Of a DNA stretch of 64,000 nt, positions 1 through 10,579 are shown one piece after another. The stretch is from Triatoma infestans (taxonomy: Eukaryota; Arthropoda; Insecta; Hemiptera; Reduviidae), in assembly GCA_011037195.1 (NCBI GenBank), contig JAAEAF010000123.1, positions 1 to 64,000 on the forward strand, in the 5' to 3' direction. How positions within the stretch are numbered: the stretch's first letter is position 1; every line of letters starts with the position of its first letter. Both the position numbers and the translations under genes were made by a program. Under the pieces are notes generated by a model that saw only the letters and a list, made by a program, of their open reading frames with translations, had not been told where the DNA came from and did no database searches.

Positions 1-775
1 TTTTTTATTTCTAATTGTCTCGAATTTCCTTAACTCCAACTGTCTTATATTCACTGGGATTTTATTAAAAATTTTTATTGAAGCAACATCCGGAAGCATT
101 TCTGTTTTCCTTAACCTTGTCACAGGTAAGTGAATATTTTCTTTGCTTTATATGTTGCACAGGTTCTGATTTCCTGTAGCCCCTGTATCTTTACTTTCTT
201 TTTGTCTTAGAGCCATACAATCACAGTCATGATCTGCAGTTGCTTAAAAAGTGATCTTCCGCTTTCATACTTTTGTTGCAGCATCGTTTTAACTGCATTT
301 TTTTGCAATTTGAAAACTGTAATTGCAAATTGTAGTTTGCAACTTCCGAGGCAATACCCTAATTATACATTTACAAACATTTTTATGGAAAACTAATTTC
401 TAGGAGGATTGTGGGGAACCGAGATCACTAAGCTGACAACAGTATTTCTGAAATGATGGTATGGTATCATACAGCTATTAATACTAAGATCACCAAATTA
501 TTGTTTATGATCATGGGGTCTCTAATCCCAGTTTCACATTAAACTTTACAGTATAAGTTCAGCTATCTAGTGCATTCTAAAAACGTATGTCAATCTATGT
601 CACCGCATCCAATATTTGTTAACAGCAACTATACTTATAGTAAAAAGTCCAAATTTGAATTTTTCGTTTAAATTTGTAATAGTAACTGTAAGAGAATATG
701 ATATTGTCCATATATGCCTATCAAGTAAAAATCTAAACTGATGTGGGCATGGCAAACCCTGGCAAGCCCACTCTT
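1..775. other. AT-rich DNA without recognised feature
   Basis: No reading frame, RNA gene or repeat recognised. It is AT-rich and has no clear similarity to repeats elsewhere in the window. Confidence 0.5.
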
Positions 776-779
776 TCTA

Positions 780-850
780 GTCCATGCATGATGTGCCAAC
801 GATCAAGCGGACGAATTGGCCCGAGATCTACTAAGGGTCTGGAAACTTTT
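780..850 (+). pseudogene. LINE RNase H remnant
   Basis: A short frame reads ANDQADELAR followed by DLLRVWKLFL and a stop. This matches the GNExADELAR motif that closes the RNase H active site of I/jockey-type LINEs and recurs in the longer RNase H fragments at 22.9 and 57.9 kb. An in-frame TGA sits just upstream and nothing else of the element is recognisable. It is a scrap of a LINE; with so few residues the assignment is tentative. Confidence 0.4.
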
Positions 851-1284
851 TCTATAGAATTCTCTTGGCAGTGGCGAAATCAGTTTCTATGACCTGACGG
901 AGGAAAAAAAAACCATTGGCCAAAGATAGGAGAAACAATTTCTGAAGGGACTATTGGACAAATTTATGGCAGACCTGCTCAATAAGGGATTTATGGTGGG
1001 TCTATTGATTGTAGGTTCATATGTGAGCCCTTTTGAATTTGGCTGACTGTAACAATTTATTGTCATTACAGGATTTGTTTGCTTGACTGAGCAAGTAGAG
1101 ACAATACTCTTCATTTCCTTGTAATAGACCGATCTATTACTTTAGGAATCTAAACACTCCCCTGTTGTTCATTGTATTTCTCCCTATCTCAAGCTCGTAG
1201 AAGTGGCAAACTAAGGAGCACCAGTACCAGATACCAGTACCAACTGGTAGGAGAAGTTGAATAGAGTAGGAGCTAGTCCAGCCG

Positions 1285-1310
1285 CCTATATAAAAAGGGT
1301 GCTTGGCCAC
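1285..1310 (+). promoter_or_regulatory. TATA-box-like core promoter
   Basis: TATATAAAAAGG is followed about 20-30 bp downstream by initiator-like TCACTCTC. Further down, an AATAAA lies near 1471. TATA, start region and polyadenylation signal within about 200 bp is the order found in LTRs, although a host gene promoter is also possible. Confidence 0.45.
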
Positions 1311-1640
1311 TCACTCTCTCTCATTGTGTCAACGTCAGCCGTCAAAAGTGAACGTAATTCGCCCTAACATAGTCACTCTGCCAGTTAATCTGTCACTCTA
1401 TCCTCACGCTACCATACTCTCACTCTAAAATAATATTACAGTGTAAAGTCCTTGTAGTGTTTATTATTAACAATAAATACAATTCAGTAAGTCTAACTTA
1501 CATCGCAACCTAAATATTTCTCTTCTGTCCAACCCCTCCTAGAAACATCCACTACATCCTCTGCATCGCGAAGGCCTGGCTAGGGGAAGATACAGGGCGT
1601 TGAATCGCCGACCCATCTTCGAGGTATTTCTCAAAAGGTT

Positions 1641-1781
1641 ATGGTGCCTGCTGGGGAGTACCAGACTTGTGTAAATGCTCTAAGCCAGTTAGTTTTCCTA
1701 CCTCCCAGGGAAGATTTCAATATTACTTTTGATAGCGGTGATTGGCCTCATTTTCTCTATGCTATTCTAAGAGAAAACCAC
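1641..1781 (+). CDS. candidate 47-codon leader exon or gag start
   Basis: The frame opens with ATG at 1641 and runs 47 codons to CAC|GTGAGT, a good 5' splice-donor consensus falling exactly at a codon boundary; read through, it stops five codons later. It lies about 340 bp downstream of a TATA-like box. The peptide contains FLPPREDF and FDSGDWPHFLYAIL. The aromatic/acidic FD-GDW-FL pattern loosely recalls capsid domains of Ty3-type gag, but I do not recognise a family. Two readings remain: the first coding exon of a host gene, or the start of gag behind an LTR at about 1190-1500. No matching LTR or pol was seen nearby. Confidence 0.3.
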
Positions 1782-1799
1782 GTGAGTATTTCGGACTAG

Positions 1800-2540
1800 A
1801 TTTTTGTTATTTTTAAATGAACATTTTTCTACATTAAAAGTACTATCTACAAAGAGAGTAAATAACAATTGAGTTTTAAGAGACATAACTCCAAAAAATA
1901 AGGCGAACGATGGAGAAAACAAAGGAGTTTATTGTGTAGGAACTAAAAGTAGCCACTAGTGATTCTCCCCACTTTGTACTTATTGGCCAAAGAAAAAAAA
2001 AACAAAAAAAAAACGAAACTTTTTTCGTTACTTTTTGTTTAAAAAGAGATGAAGAAAAAGCAAGTCGGCAACCGATCACACCATCAGGAAACTATGTGAG
2101 ATAGCGTGTACTGTCTCAGTCGATGTTGTAATCTTGTAAAAGAAGTAGAAGAAACTAAAAAATAAGAAAGACGAAAGTTAAAAAACTTACTTCTGGCTCT
2201 TTCTCTATCGTTCACAAAAACACACACACACATATATATATATAAAGGATGGACCAATAAGTAAAGAACTTTGTACTAAAGCTGAAATAAAGCAGTAGAG
2301 GGCTTAACAGTAACAATGGGAAGAGAATCGATGGAGTAAAACTAATAATTAAAGTTAAACTCGTAACAGTTGACAGAAAGAAGAAACAGTAAGTAGTTTT
2401 GTCGTGAGGATAGGGGGCTCCTAAGTCACTAAAAACTATTTTATTTCGGCGGCTTGAAATCCGGATAGGATAAGTAAGCGTCGTTTGAACCAGCAAAATG
2501 AAGGGAAAAATCTGCCATTTAAATCTAATGTGCAGCGTTA
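1800..2540. other. no gene; low-complexity AT-rich
   Basis: Contains A-rich runs near 1990 and a CA/TA microsatellite near 2220-2245. The frames present here are low-complexity and I see no support for coding. Confidence 0.5.
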
Positions 2541-2890
2541 GTAAAGTTGATATATAAAATTTAAACAAAATCATTGGAGCCGTTTTGGAGACAAAAAGAA
2601 CTGAAAAATCCATTCAGTGATGTGGTACTTCCTTGGGAAATTTTGGCGGGTAACTTCCTGTCAGATATCATGGTGATACCTGATACTCAAACGGAATGTC
2701 ATGTTTGAACTTTCTGCGATTTTTCGTTTTTGAGCTATACTGTACATTACATACATACACAAAGCCCGCATTTTCTACAAAACATTTTTTCTGACTTTAG
2801 GGGACCTCAAAACGTGTCCTTCCGGTGAAAACTCGATATCGAAAATTTGACAGAATCGCAATATTTTCTTTTACCAGATTTATATAAACT
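2540..2890 (-). repeat. dispersed repeat R copy
   Basis: Reverse-complement copy of the window-wide repeat R. Diagnostic blocks are the complements of TCGATATCGAGTTTTCACC, of a GAGGTCCCC-like block, and of CATGGGATCCGACAGTAAG. It ends near the 'gatcgcaatacttcctctta' edge typical of the family. Confidence 0.7.
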
Positions 2891-3184
2891 GGTACGCCCA
2901 AGCAATCTGGGAAGGATTTTATATATATAAATCTTGTGTTAGCTGAAGATGTTATGTTGAACTCTCAGAAGACTTAGTGAATTGTTATAGCAATGGTAAA
3001 ACAGAATAGGATAGTAGCGGTGCCTATGTATTATGTATTAAACTAGTGTGACAAAGTATGTCTCCAACCTGCTGGCGTGTCGCCGTACCAACACTGCTGC
3101 TCCCTTGATACACCCACTGAATGTCATCATTTTACACTATCACCTGTTTACAACTCCACTACTCTTGGAATATATTATTTTCTC

Positions 3185-3316
3185 TTGCTGCTGTAAGAGA
3201 AATATGTCAATATGCTATATTGTGAAATATGTCAAATTTTCGATATCGAGTTTTCACTGGAAATATACGTTTTGAGGTCCCCTAGAGCAGAAAAATTGGT
3301 TTGTATGTATGTATGG

Positions 3317-3361
<45 letters not shown>

Positions 3362-3440
3362 CACAACTTAAAAACTCAATTTCAACATCTGATGCAATCA
3401 CAATAATTTCTCTTACCATGCTGTAAGAGAAAGTAAATTA
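3185..3440 (+). repeat. dispersed repeat R copy with GT tract
   Basis: Begins at the CTTGCTGCTGTAAGAGAAA edge, continues through TTTTCGATATCGAGTTTTCAC and TTTTGAGGTCCCCT, then the internal GT tract, and is truncated soon after. A second TAAGAGAAAGT edge lies at about 3424. Confidence 0.7.
3321..3359. repeat. (GT)n microsatellite inside repeat R
   Basis: About 39 bp of uninterrupted GT. Other R copies carry a GT/CA tract at the same internal place (16.2 and 51.3 kb), so it is part of the repeat's structure. Confidence 0.9.
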
Positions 3441-5770
3441 TTAATAAAGCATTAATAGAATTTTATTCAAACTGGATCTTATACTAATCGAATTTTCATA
3501 GAAATAAAGTCCCCAAGACAGACAAACTTTGGTTTTTGCTTTTCCTTCAAATTATTAATGATCACTTAATTTACTTTCTGTTTCCACCTCTAACACTCGC
3601 ACACATAACAGACAAACACAATCTTTAGACACCATCTCAAAATCTACATAAGGGAGACTAATTAAGTCTTGTTTGTAACGAGACAAGAAGAAGAAGAAGA
3701 AGAAGAGGTAAGGCCAGAATTGACTGTGGCTCTAAGCGTTGTGCGTGGCGCGCCTTTTGTAGGTAGACGTTGAATCAGGCTGGCAAAATAGAGAAGAAGA
3801 TTTTTGATTGTTGTTTTCTATGTAGCAAAGGAGGATGTTACTCTGGAGCCTCCTTTTCCTACGATAGCGTGGATAAGCTAGTACAGGAAGGAGGGAAGGA
3901 GTACGCGAATAGGAGGAAAGGTTTTTGACAGTTGGTAAAGTGAGTTTTGGTGGCGCGAGATATGCTGTGGTGTGTGTGTGTGTTTGGCAGGAGAATGAGA
4001 GCTGGCAGGGGATGTAGAATAAGAATGGGAACGTGAGCGGGAGGATCATCAACTTTTCCGCCCTCCTCTCACTCTGCCTCTCTCTTGCTCACGCGCAATC
4101 TCTCTGCGTTATACCACTTCTTAGGTAATTAGAATAAGATTAAAACCACGTTATAATGAAGTAGTTGTGAGAGTTTATATCACTGAAAATCTTACCAGTT
4201 AGAAAACATTATTTCGCACATACATACATACCAATGTGTGGGTGTTTGCATACACAAAATTAACGCAAAATGCTAAAAAGCTTCTCTATTCTAAAACTGA
4301 TCCCCTAAGGGGTGAATGAAAAGTACAACAATTTCCCTTTAGACATGTTCCACATAAACAATATACCTATTTTAAACAACTATCCTTCAACCCCTTCTTT
4401 TTTGGGGGGAGGATGCAATTTATTAACATTTCTAGAAATACGACTATTTTGATTTCTGTAAATTAATATTTCATCATATAATTTTAATTTAAATTTGAAA
4501 ACATTTACAAGTAAAAGAAAAAAACGTAATTTGTATGAATAAAACTGATGATTTTCGTTAATTACTTACATTTAAAATTTGGGTATAAGTAAAAGATAGG
4601 GAAGGTTTTATATTAAACTTTTACTTGCCAAAATGTATTTCCAGGTAAACGATAATTAAATAAGGTAGATACTACAGGTAAAATTGGCAGGAAAATATGC
4701 CTAATTTGATGTTGATTCAGTTACGTTTTGCCCTAATTAACATTTATTGAAATTTCCGTTTGATTTAAATCAACTTATAAATGCCATTCATTAAAATTTT
4801 CGAAAAAAAATAAAACTCGTCCAAGAGTATTCTTGAAATAAATTTTCTTTAAATAACTCATAGATTCCCAATGAACCACCCAAATATTTTTGGAAAAAAT
4901 ATGAAAGGTTTATTTATTATATGTTTACAAAATTGCGAATTCCAAAATTTAATGAATAATCGTTCCTGAAGTTTAGGAAGAAAACTAATTAAAAAAAATA
5001 TCTTAACCTATTCGGTAAATTTATATTTCCGGTTAACCAATTTCCTTCAAACTAGAAATTCTAGACGTAACTTTTTTTTTGTGTGAAGTTTATTAAACCA
5101 TTACAGAAGAGTTCACTATATACATATAATAAATACTTGGAGTAAATACAGTTCTATGGTCCTTAGATACACAAATTTTGAATACAGATACATAATAAAG
5201 AAAAAGAAAGAAAGTTAAACATATTATTACACCGAGCAGATAATAATAATCTTCAAGCAAGAATATAACATAAATTGAAATTTTGATTATTCAGTAAATT
5301 CTAGAATGAAAAATTGAAGATTAAAATGAAAATTTATAGTTCTGAATTGTGAAAATAAAATTCATACAAGAGAAGAAAAATAGAAACCCACAAATATTTA
5401 ATCTACGTTTAAAAAAAAAAGCAATAAAGCTACTAATATTAAAGTAAAACAAAAATAACATCTTGAATAAATAAATGAGGTACATGCCAAAGAAAATAAA
5501 CTATATTACTCAGTGACAGTTAATTACCAACATCAAAGTTTCTAATTAAAAATACTTAGTTATGATTATCCAAATGATTATCGATAGGAAGAGAAGATAG
5601 AGATACAAAATGATGAAGTAAGTGATAGGGCAATACTAACAGATAGTAATTGTTTTATTAACCAATGCTATTTGTTATTGGAAAGAAAGGTGTACTGAAC
5701 TTGATATAAAATTATTAATATGTGGTAAAATTTGTGAATGAAATAAAATAATGTATGAGAAACTATGTAT
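3440..5770. other. AT-rich DNA without recognised feature
   Basis: Includes a GAA-rich patch near 3687-3705 and a somewhat GC-richer 3710-4060, where the minus-strand frame is probably chance. From about 4100 to 5770 the DNA is extremely AT-rich. No gene or classified repeat seen. Confidence 0.5.
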
Positions 5771-5795
5771 TGTGTTGTGTAACTTAAAGTGTCTC

Positions 5796-6308
5796 CTAAT
5801 AGATATTTCCTCTTCGAGCTTTTACAGTATAATTACAGACATTATAAAGTTTATCAATTGTTTCTATCTTACGAAGGCCAATTAAGCCGCCATCATCCTT
5901 CAAAAATTGATCTAAATGAGTTATTCTAAAGGGCTCAAACAGGGGCATATGATAAAAAAATGATACAGACCGTCTTGTAAGTTTAAATTCCAAAAGCCAC
6001 AAAATTCATCTGCGTTCCATTTATATTTAGTTTTATCAAAATAAAAAGATATGTGTTTCCTATGCATTAATCAGATCCTACTAAAAAGGCGCATTATTTT
6101 AATTGGAGCGTTAAGATAAAAGTATTCCTCTGCACCCAGAACTGTTTTCAAAGAAAATATATAGAATTATAGCTTGAATTCCTTGTCTCTCCCAGTCCTC
6201 ATAGAATAATTTGTTTTCATATGTTTGCAACACATTTTTAATATTATTCTCTATAATGCAGGGATCTCGATTTAACCAGAGCCATTCATGATCAGCGTAT
6301 ATAAACAA
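5796..6308 (-). pseudogene. LINE 3' end (C-terminal ORF2 remnant)
   Basis: Two minus-strand frames (5796-6002 and 6111-6308) resemble the last part of a LINE ORF2. MPLFEPFRITHLDQFL has the 'P.f..yR...l' pattern that follows the terminal Cys/His motif in the LINEs at 45.7 and 52.8 kb. The position fits: the same strand carries an endonuclease at 6.5-7.2 kb and an ORF1 at 7.7-8.2 kb. The reverse transcriptase between them is missing, so this is an internally deleted copy. The LINE label rests mostly on context. Confidence 0.45.
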
Positions 6309-6479
6309 TTAAAGCGTATTTAAAGGGTAGCAAATTTTTTAGAAATAATGTTTTCTTCGCCTTATTCCAAACAATCTTGTTAGTGAATATTGGTTGTGTA
6401 TGTTTTTGCTGGGTATTGTATATACAACTTCGTAAATTAAATGTGGTATACAAAGTGCAAGGTAGATGATCCGAAATTG

Positions 6480-7200
6480 TGATGTTATCGCAAATATCAA
6501 TGCATATTTTCTATCAATGACAACCCTGTTATATTACTCCATATCAAGTCAATAACGCTATTTCCCCTACTACCTAAATAGGTATCATTTCCCTCCTTAT
6601 CACCTCTACTTCTCCCATTAATTAAAAATAAATTATAATTTTCCATGGTACTAACCAATATTGAACCTTTAATGTTTTCCGTGCTATCTAACGAGGATCT
6701 AATTGAGTAAAGAAAGTATTTTCAAACATTTTGTAAAAACCATTGTTAAAATTGGCAATTCACAATTAAAATCTCCTCCAATAAATAAATTATATTCTGT
6801 ATAATTAAGAGAAATATGGTATAATAATGAATCTAATTTTAATAAGACTCGTCCATAATCAATATTAGGTTGAAAATAAATATTACCTATAATTATTTTA
6901 GTGTCTATGAACTCTATTGTAATAAATATCCAGTTGTTGGTTATATTAATACATTCATGATAATACCCTTTTTTAACTAACATGACCGAACCTCCACTTG
7001 GGCGGCTCAGTTTATGTTCTCTAACAGCAAGGCTGTGTATAGGGTCATATTCAGATTCTAAAAAATTCAATTTTGAGATATCTGTTAGCCAAGTTTCCGT
7101 CAAACAAACCATGTCAAAACCTTTGATAAATTTAATATGAAAATTTTCTAGATTAGTGAAATTTGAAAAACCATTAATATTCCAGAAAAACATTTTACAA
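6480..7200 (-). pseudogene. LINE APE-type endonuclease remnant
   Basis: The frame 6699-7193 reads FFWNINGF, CLTETWL, RPSGGSVMLVKK, IIIGNIYFQP and FIGGDFNC, the ordered motifs of an apurinic-like endonuclease (N..G near the N-terminus, ETWL, GG.....V, GDFN). After a frame change, 6480-6620 supplies the C-terminal GNSVIDLIWSN and ISDHLPC blocks carrying the catalytic SDH. This enzyme nicks target DNA in target-primed reverse transcription. The closest relative in the window is the endonuclease at 42.5-43.3 kb, which has the same NINGY/ETWLT layout. Frameshifts show it is inactive. Confidence 0.8.
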
Positions 7201-7709
7201 TTGTTATTATTATTAGTACTATTATAGTACTTTCGATTGTTAACAATTCTTTTTTTGGAAATTCAACAGATTTAGGACCTTGTAACTTTACTTCTTTATA
7301 ACGAAGAGGCGAAGAATTGTCGATATTCATAGAGATTGAGGTGTTACCGTTTTGTACACTTATAGTGGATGGTCGCATCAAATTCTGAAGACGGTGTCAA
7401 AAAGCTGCCAGGTCTGAGAGTGTTTGTTGCGCCATTTACTTCTTTAAAAAAGGATGCAATGACAGTTGTTGCAAAGACAAATTTTCTATAGATTTAATTT
7501 TCCTTTTCTTCACTAGCGCACTACTTTTTTTACTAGTCTCTGAAGTGTCTGTTTCTGTGCCTCGCTCGTCTCCAGAGTAATCTACTTCAGATATCAAGTC
7601 TGAGTATTTGGTTCTAATTTTTGAATATCTTCAATCGAACGTATAAATATGACAGGGGATTGGTCATTTTCTCTTGCCATTATCGTATTATTTTTAGTCC
7701 AAATATAGT

Positions 7710-8048
7710 TTAGCTTGCATTTTTTTGTTGAATAGTTTTTAATTGCTTGAAAAGCCATGCATTATGAGGAGACAAAAGTTCGGAAATATAAATTGGCTTG
7801 GAAGGTGATATATGTAGAGTATCAGTATTGAGAATATCTATTATTATACGTTTTAATCTAAGAAATTCTAACTTATCTATATTTCTTATAAATTTAAGTA
7901 TTATTGGACCATTTAACACTTTAGTTTTAACTCGGTAACCAGAATCAAGTTTAAATTCATCAAACTTGAAACCAATAGCCTCAATTAGTTGTTTAAAAAT
8001 GATTATAACTTGTTTCTTGATAAAGCACATTTGAAATTTTAATCCCAT
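7710..8048 (-). pseudogene. LINE ORF1-like RNA-binding protein remnant
   Basis: The 112-codon minus-strand frame has the pattern of the RRM-like domain of jockey/CR1-type ORF1 proteins: GYRVKTKVLNGPIILKF, then a basic helix and LHISPSKPIYISE. The ORF1 at 42.0-42.5 kb has the matching FRLGKGPILVSL and NVFISHDKTPEE blocks. Upstream minus-strand sequence to about 8230 is probably the degraded coiled-coil part. It lies 5' of the endonuclease on the same strand, as expected for ORF1. Confidence 0.55.
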
Positions 8049-8249
8049 TATAACGCGCCGACTGATCTGTCATTATTAGTTGCTGTTTCAGGGAAATAAT
8101 TTCGCTTTTCAGTTTGCTATTTTCTTTTTTCATAATATTAAAGTCATTATTCGTTTTTTTGATATCGATAAAGATAATTAAGGTCTTTACTCAAGTGTAG
8201 TATTTGGTTTGTTTTAGAGATTGCAGTTGTTTCATAAGAATATTTATAT

Positions 8250-8760
8250 TTACAAATTCTACATTATCAGAGAGACTCCCCCTTCCCTGCACCCTACCCA
8301 TCAATCCCTTCCACCTGCACTTGCTTTGTACTCATAACTTATTTAAAGTAAATTAGAATTTATTAAACACTTCAAACTGTTATCCATTATCAAATTTCTA
8401 TAATTTATACGCCACTTTAAAGAGCACCAAAAACTGAATCCGACTATGTAACAGAAAATATTTAATATAATTTTTTAATTTGATTAAAAAAGTAATTTAA
8501 TACAGAGCACGAATGACACAACCTTCCAGTACGGGAGCTAGAAGTGAACTCCTAGACGAAACATTTAATGAATCTCCTCACCAAAAAAATCATTTTTTTT
8601 TTTTTGAAAAATGTTTGGAATAAAAGTAATAGGCCTTTATGTGATGTGCACATGAGAATGAATTAAAATAAATAAAAAATGGAAAAATTTAATGGAATTG
8701 TATTGGTCGTTTTCTAGGAAATTCTAAAAAAAAAACTCAAAACCTATGTAAAATCGCGAT
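8250..8760. other. AT-rich spacer
   Basis: Separates the minus-strand LINE from the plus-strand BEL/Pao element. An 'aaaatttaatgga'-type R-like fragment may lie near 8680-8730; nothing firm. Confidence 0.4.
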
Positions 8761-8772
8761 TTTGGTTCACAA

Positions 8773-9440
8773 AAGGCTTCTAATAGTTCTTCTAAACTTT
8801 CCTCTTCAAGGAAGTCTTCTACTTCCCCTAATGCTCCCACCACCTCGATTTCGTCTACGACTGCTAGCCAACCGTCGATTCCAACCGCTGCAGTTCCTGT
8901 GAACGCATTTGTCGCTGATGCGAAACAGTCTGGCCATATTATTCTGATGGCTACTTATTTATTGAAACTCCAGGTTTCTCCCCACTCTTATTTAGTCGTT
9001 AGGGGTGTCATTGTTTCTGCTACAGGTGATTCGTTTCTCTCTGAACGTTGTGTTCAACGACTTGAATGTGCTCGTTCACGGGTTTCAACCGCCATTGGAG
9101 GGGAGTGGGATAACATCATGTATATGCTAAGGAATTTTGTTCTCTGGTCAAAGCCATACTTCAGAGAGAGGTTATTGCCCCTCGTCATTCCTTCTTTATT
9201 TTGGATCGAGTAACTCAAAACGCGCCTTCCATACAAGTGTCTTCGGGAGTGCGCTCAGCTTCCAAACATCTAATTCTGGCTGATCCCAGGCTAATCACTT
9301 TCCTTAGGCCGAATTGATTGTATTTTGGGGGCCGATGTCGCTTCATCAGTTTTCGGCCGTGGCGCTCCAGTTAACCTGGGCCCCGAGCTGCCTTTAGCCT
9401 TACCTTCCCCATTCGGCTTCATTATCATGGGGTCAGCACC
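8773..9440 (+). pseudogene. BEL/Pao protease region (degenerate)
   Basis: A Ser/Thr-rich linker (8773-8900) leads into ILMATYLLKLQV...SFLSERCVQRL (to about 9090), matching the BEL/Pao aspartic protease, where the family reads ATA.v.v.d...G...RALLDSGS..SFISE.cvqrL. The catalytic LDSG is replaced by VSATG, so the active-site Asp is lost. After a one-base frame change, 9262-9440 supplies LILADP, IDCILGADV and PSPFGFIIMGS, the C-terminal protease blocks. The original polyprotein would have gag upstream, which is absent here. A dead copy; the family assignment is secure from motif order. Confidence 0.8.
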
Positions 9441-9499
9441 CAGCATCACTTCCTCTTATGAGGCCCTATCTGTGCTTCTGCAGCTCCTGCTTCTTCTGT

Positions 9500-9713
9500 A
9501 GGTTGAGGCTCACTTCTCTGTGCCCTCGAATGACCTTCATTCCCTAGTGGAAAATTTTTGGAAACGCGAGGAACCTCCTCCGTTACTTCTTGTTCTTCGC
9601 AGGAGGATTTAAAGTGTGAGCGATTCTTTTGCGACACTACTTCTCGTGATGCTTCAGGGCGTTACCAAGTGCGGTTGCCCGTTATTAATAATGACACTTC
9701 TTTACTTTCTAAT
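9500..9713 (+). pseudogene. BEL/Pao reverse transcriptase N-terminal remnant
   Basis: Motifs are LVENFWKREE (about 9548), then in another frame EDLKCERFF, then RDASGRYQVRLPV ending near 9690. These match the 'L..FWelEevp' and 'T..r...GRYvVrLPf' blocks between protease and RT fingers in BEL/Pao polyproteins. The frame is then cut by a PLE tail at about 9714 and the RT palm, including YVDD, is missing. Confidence 0.75.
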
Positions 9714-9868
9714 TCTTTGCTCTGTGCAAGTCTGTGTTGTCACACTGTCTGAAAAACGCATCCTGAAGATGGGCGAACGCCCGAAACCGGTCGATGACCA
9801 CAAAATGAAGCAGGTTACCACGGAAAATGTCTCTGATGCTCTCCAGCTCCGCGGAACCAATCACCACA
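9714..9868 (+). mobile_element. PLE 3' tail inserted in BEL/Pao pol
   Basis: Homologous to the 3' terminal part of the PLE at 28.6-30.6 kb: shared 'gtctgtgttg(t/g)cacactgtctg', the hammerhead motif, 'gaccacaaaatgaagcagg' and 'cacggaaaatgtctctgatg'. It extends about 30 bp beyond that copy ('ccgcggaaccaatcaccac'), an extension also seen inverted at 19.33 kb. It lies exactly where most of the BEL/Pao RT is missing. No clear target-site duplication was found. Confidence 0.8.
9759..9796 (+). ncRNA. hammerhead ribozyme, best-preserved copy
   Basis: In order: CATC (stem I, 5' side), CTGAAGA (CUGANGA core), one unpaired T, GGGC-GAAC-GCCC (stem II), GAAA core, CCGG, TC, GATG (stem I, 3' side). CATC/GATG gives four stem I pairs abutting the core. 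The A and U flanking CCGG make ACCGGU self-complementary, so stem III would form between two molecules, as in minimal 'double' hammerheads. GGUC provides the canonical GUC cleavage triplet. All core nucleotides are intact. Hammerheads are established in PLEs; activity is inferred. Confidence 0.75.
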
Positions 9869-9874
9869 ACAATT

Positions 9875-10346
9875 ATCAGTCATTGTTCAGATTTTCGATC
9901 CTTTGGTTTCTTAGCTCCCTTTGTAATAAGTACTAAACCTTTTTTGCAAAGACTCTAATCTATCCCCCACAGTCTATGAGATACCCCATTGGATGATCCC
10001 CCACAGTCTATGAGATACCCCATTGGATGAGTCACTTACTGCTACATGGCTTAATCTCACAGCCGACATTTCTATTTTAGAGAACTGCGCTATTCAACGC
10101 CCATTTTCATTTTTTTCGCAGCCTTTCATTTTACATGGGTTTTGCGTCGCCTCTTCATTAGGCTTTTCCGCTGTCTTGTATCTTTGTGGTGCAGACACGC
10201 ATTCACCTCCAGCTGTTTGGCCCTTAGGTAGAGTAGTTGAAATTTTTTCCCGACAAGATGGTATTGTTCACCGTGCTCGTATTCAAACGTCGTCCTCTAA
10301 TTTTCTGAGACTTGCAATCAAGCTTTACAAGTTACTTATCTATTAG
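9875..10346 (+). pseudogene. BEL/Pao RNase H start and integrase C-terminal domain, deleted
   Basis: Around 9885-9955, read across one frame change, IFDPLGFLAPF and KPFLQRL match the block after the RT palm. At about 10120-10190 FILHGFCVASSLGFSAVLYL matches the RNase H opening (family: iLHgFcDAS...aAvvYl, with D replaced by V). It jumps directly to PPAVWPLGRVVEIFSRQDG and IKLYKLL at 10205-10340, the integrase C-terminal DUF5641 block (WPLGRVv...pG.Dg..R...v.T...r.i.kL..L). RNase H core and integrase catalytic core are therefore deleted. The last frame ends about 230 bp before the 3' LTR. Confidence 0.8.
9962..10029 (+). repeat. perfect 34-bp tandem duplication
   Basis: Two identical 34-bp units (9962-9995, 9996-10029) beginning ATCCCCCACAGTC lie inside the BEL/Pao pol remnant. 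Their identity suggests a recent duplication compared with the decay around them. Confidence 0.95.
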
Positions 10347-10579
10347 GTGCTAGTGTTTTTTCACTTACTCGCATACTCGCATTATAGGATGTATATATTC
10401 ATTTAAGTTACTTATTACTTTCTTTAATTTACTCTTTGTTTGTTTATCATTCTTAAGGTCGTTATACTCGCACAAGTGCGTAGTTATTTACCTACTTATA
10501 CTCACTTTTGTTGCTCAGCTGCAACCATTTATTTCATCTCACCAATGCCAGTCCAGCACATTTGTCCTGCAGGGGGCGG

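Noticed and set aside
2212..2613. 133-codon minus-strand frame
   Set aside because: Starts in a CA/TA microsatellite and ends in repeat R; composition is low-complexity and no motif is present.
3732..4052. 106-codon minus-strand frame
   Set aside because: It has a TH-repeat from a GT tract and no recognisable domain; it may be real but cannot be supported from sequence alone.
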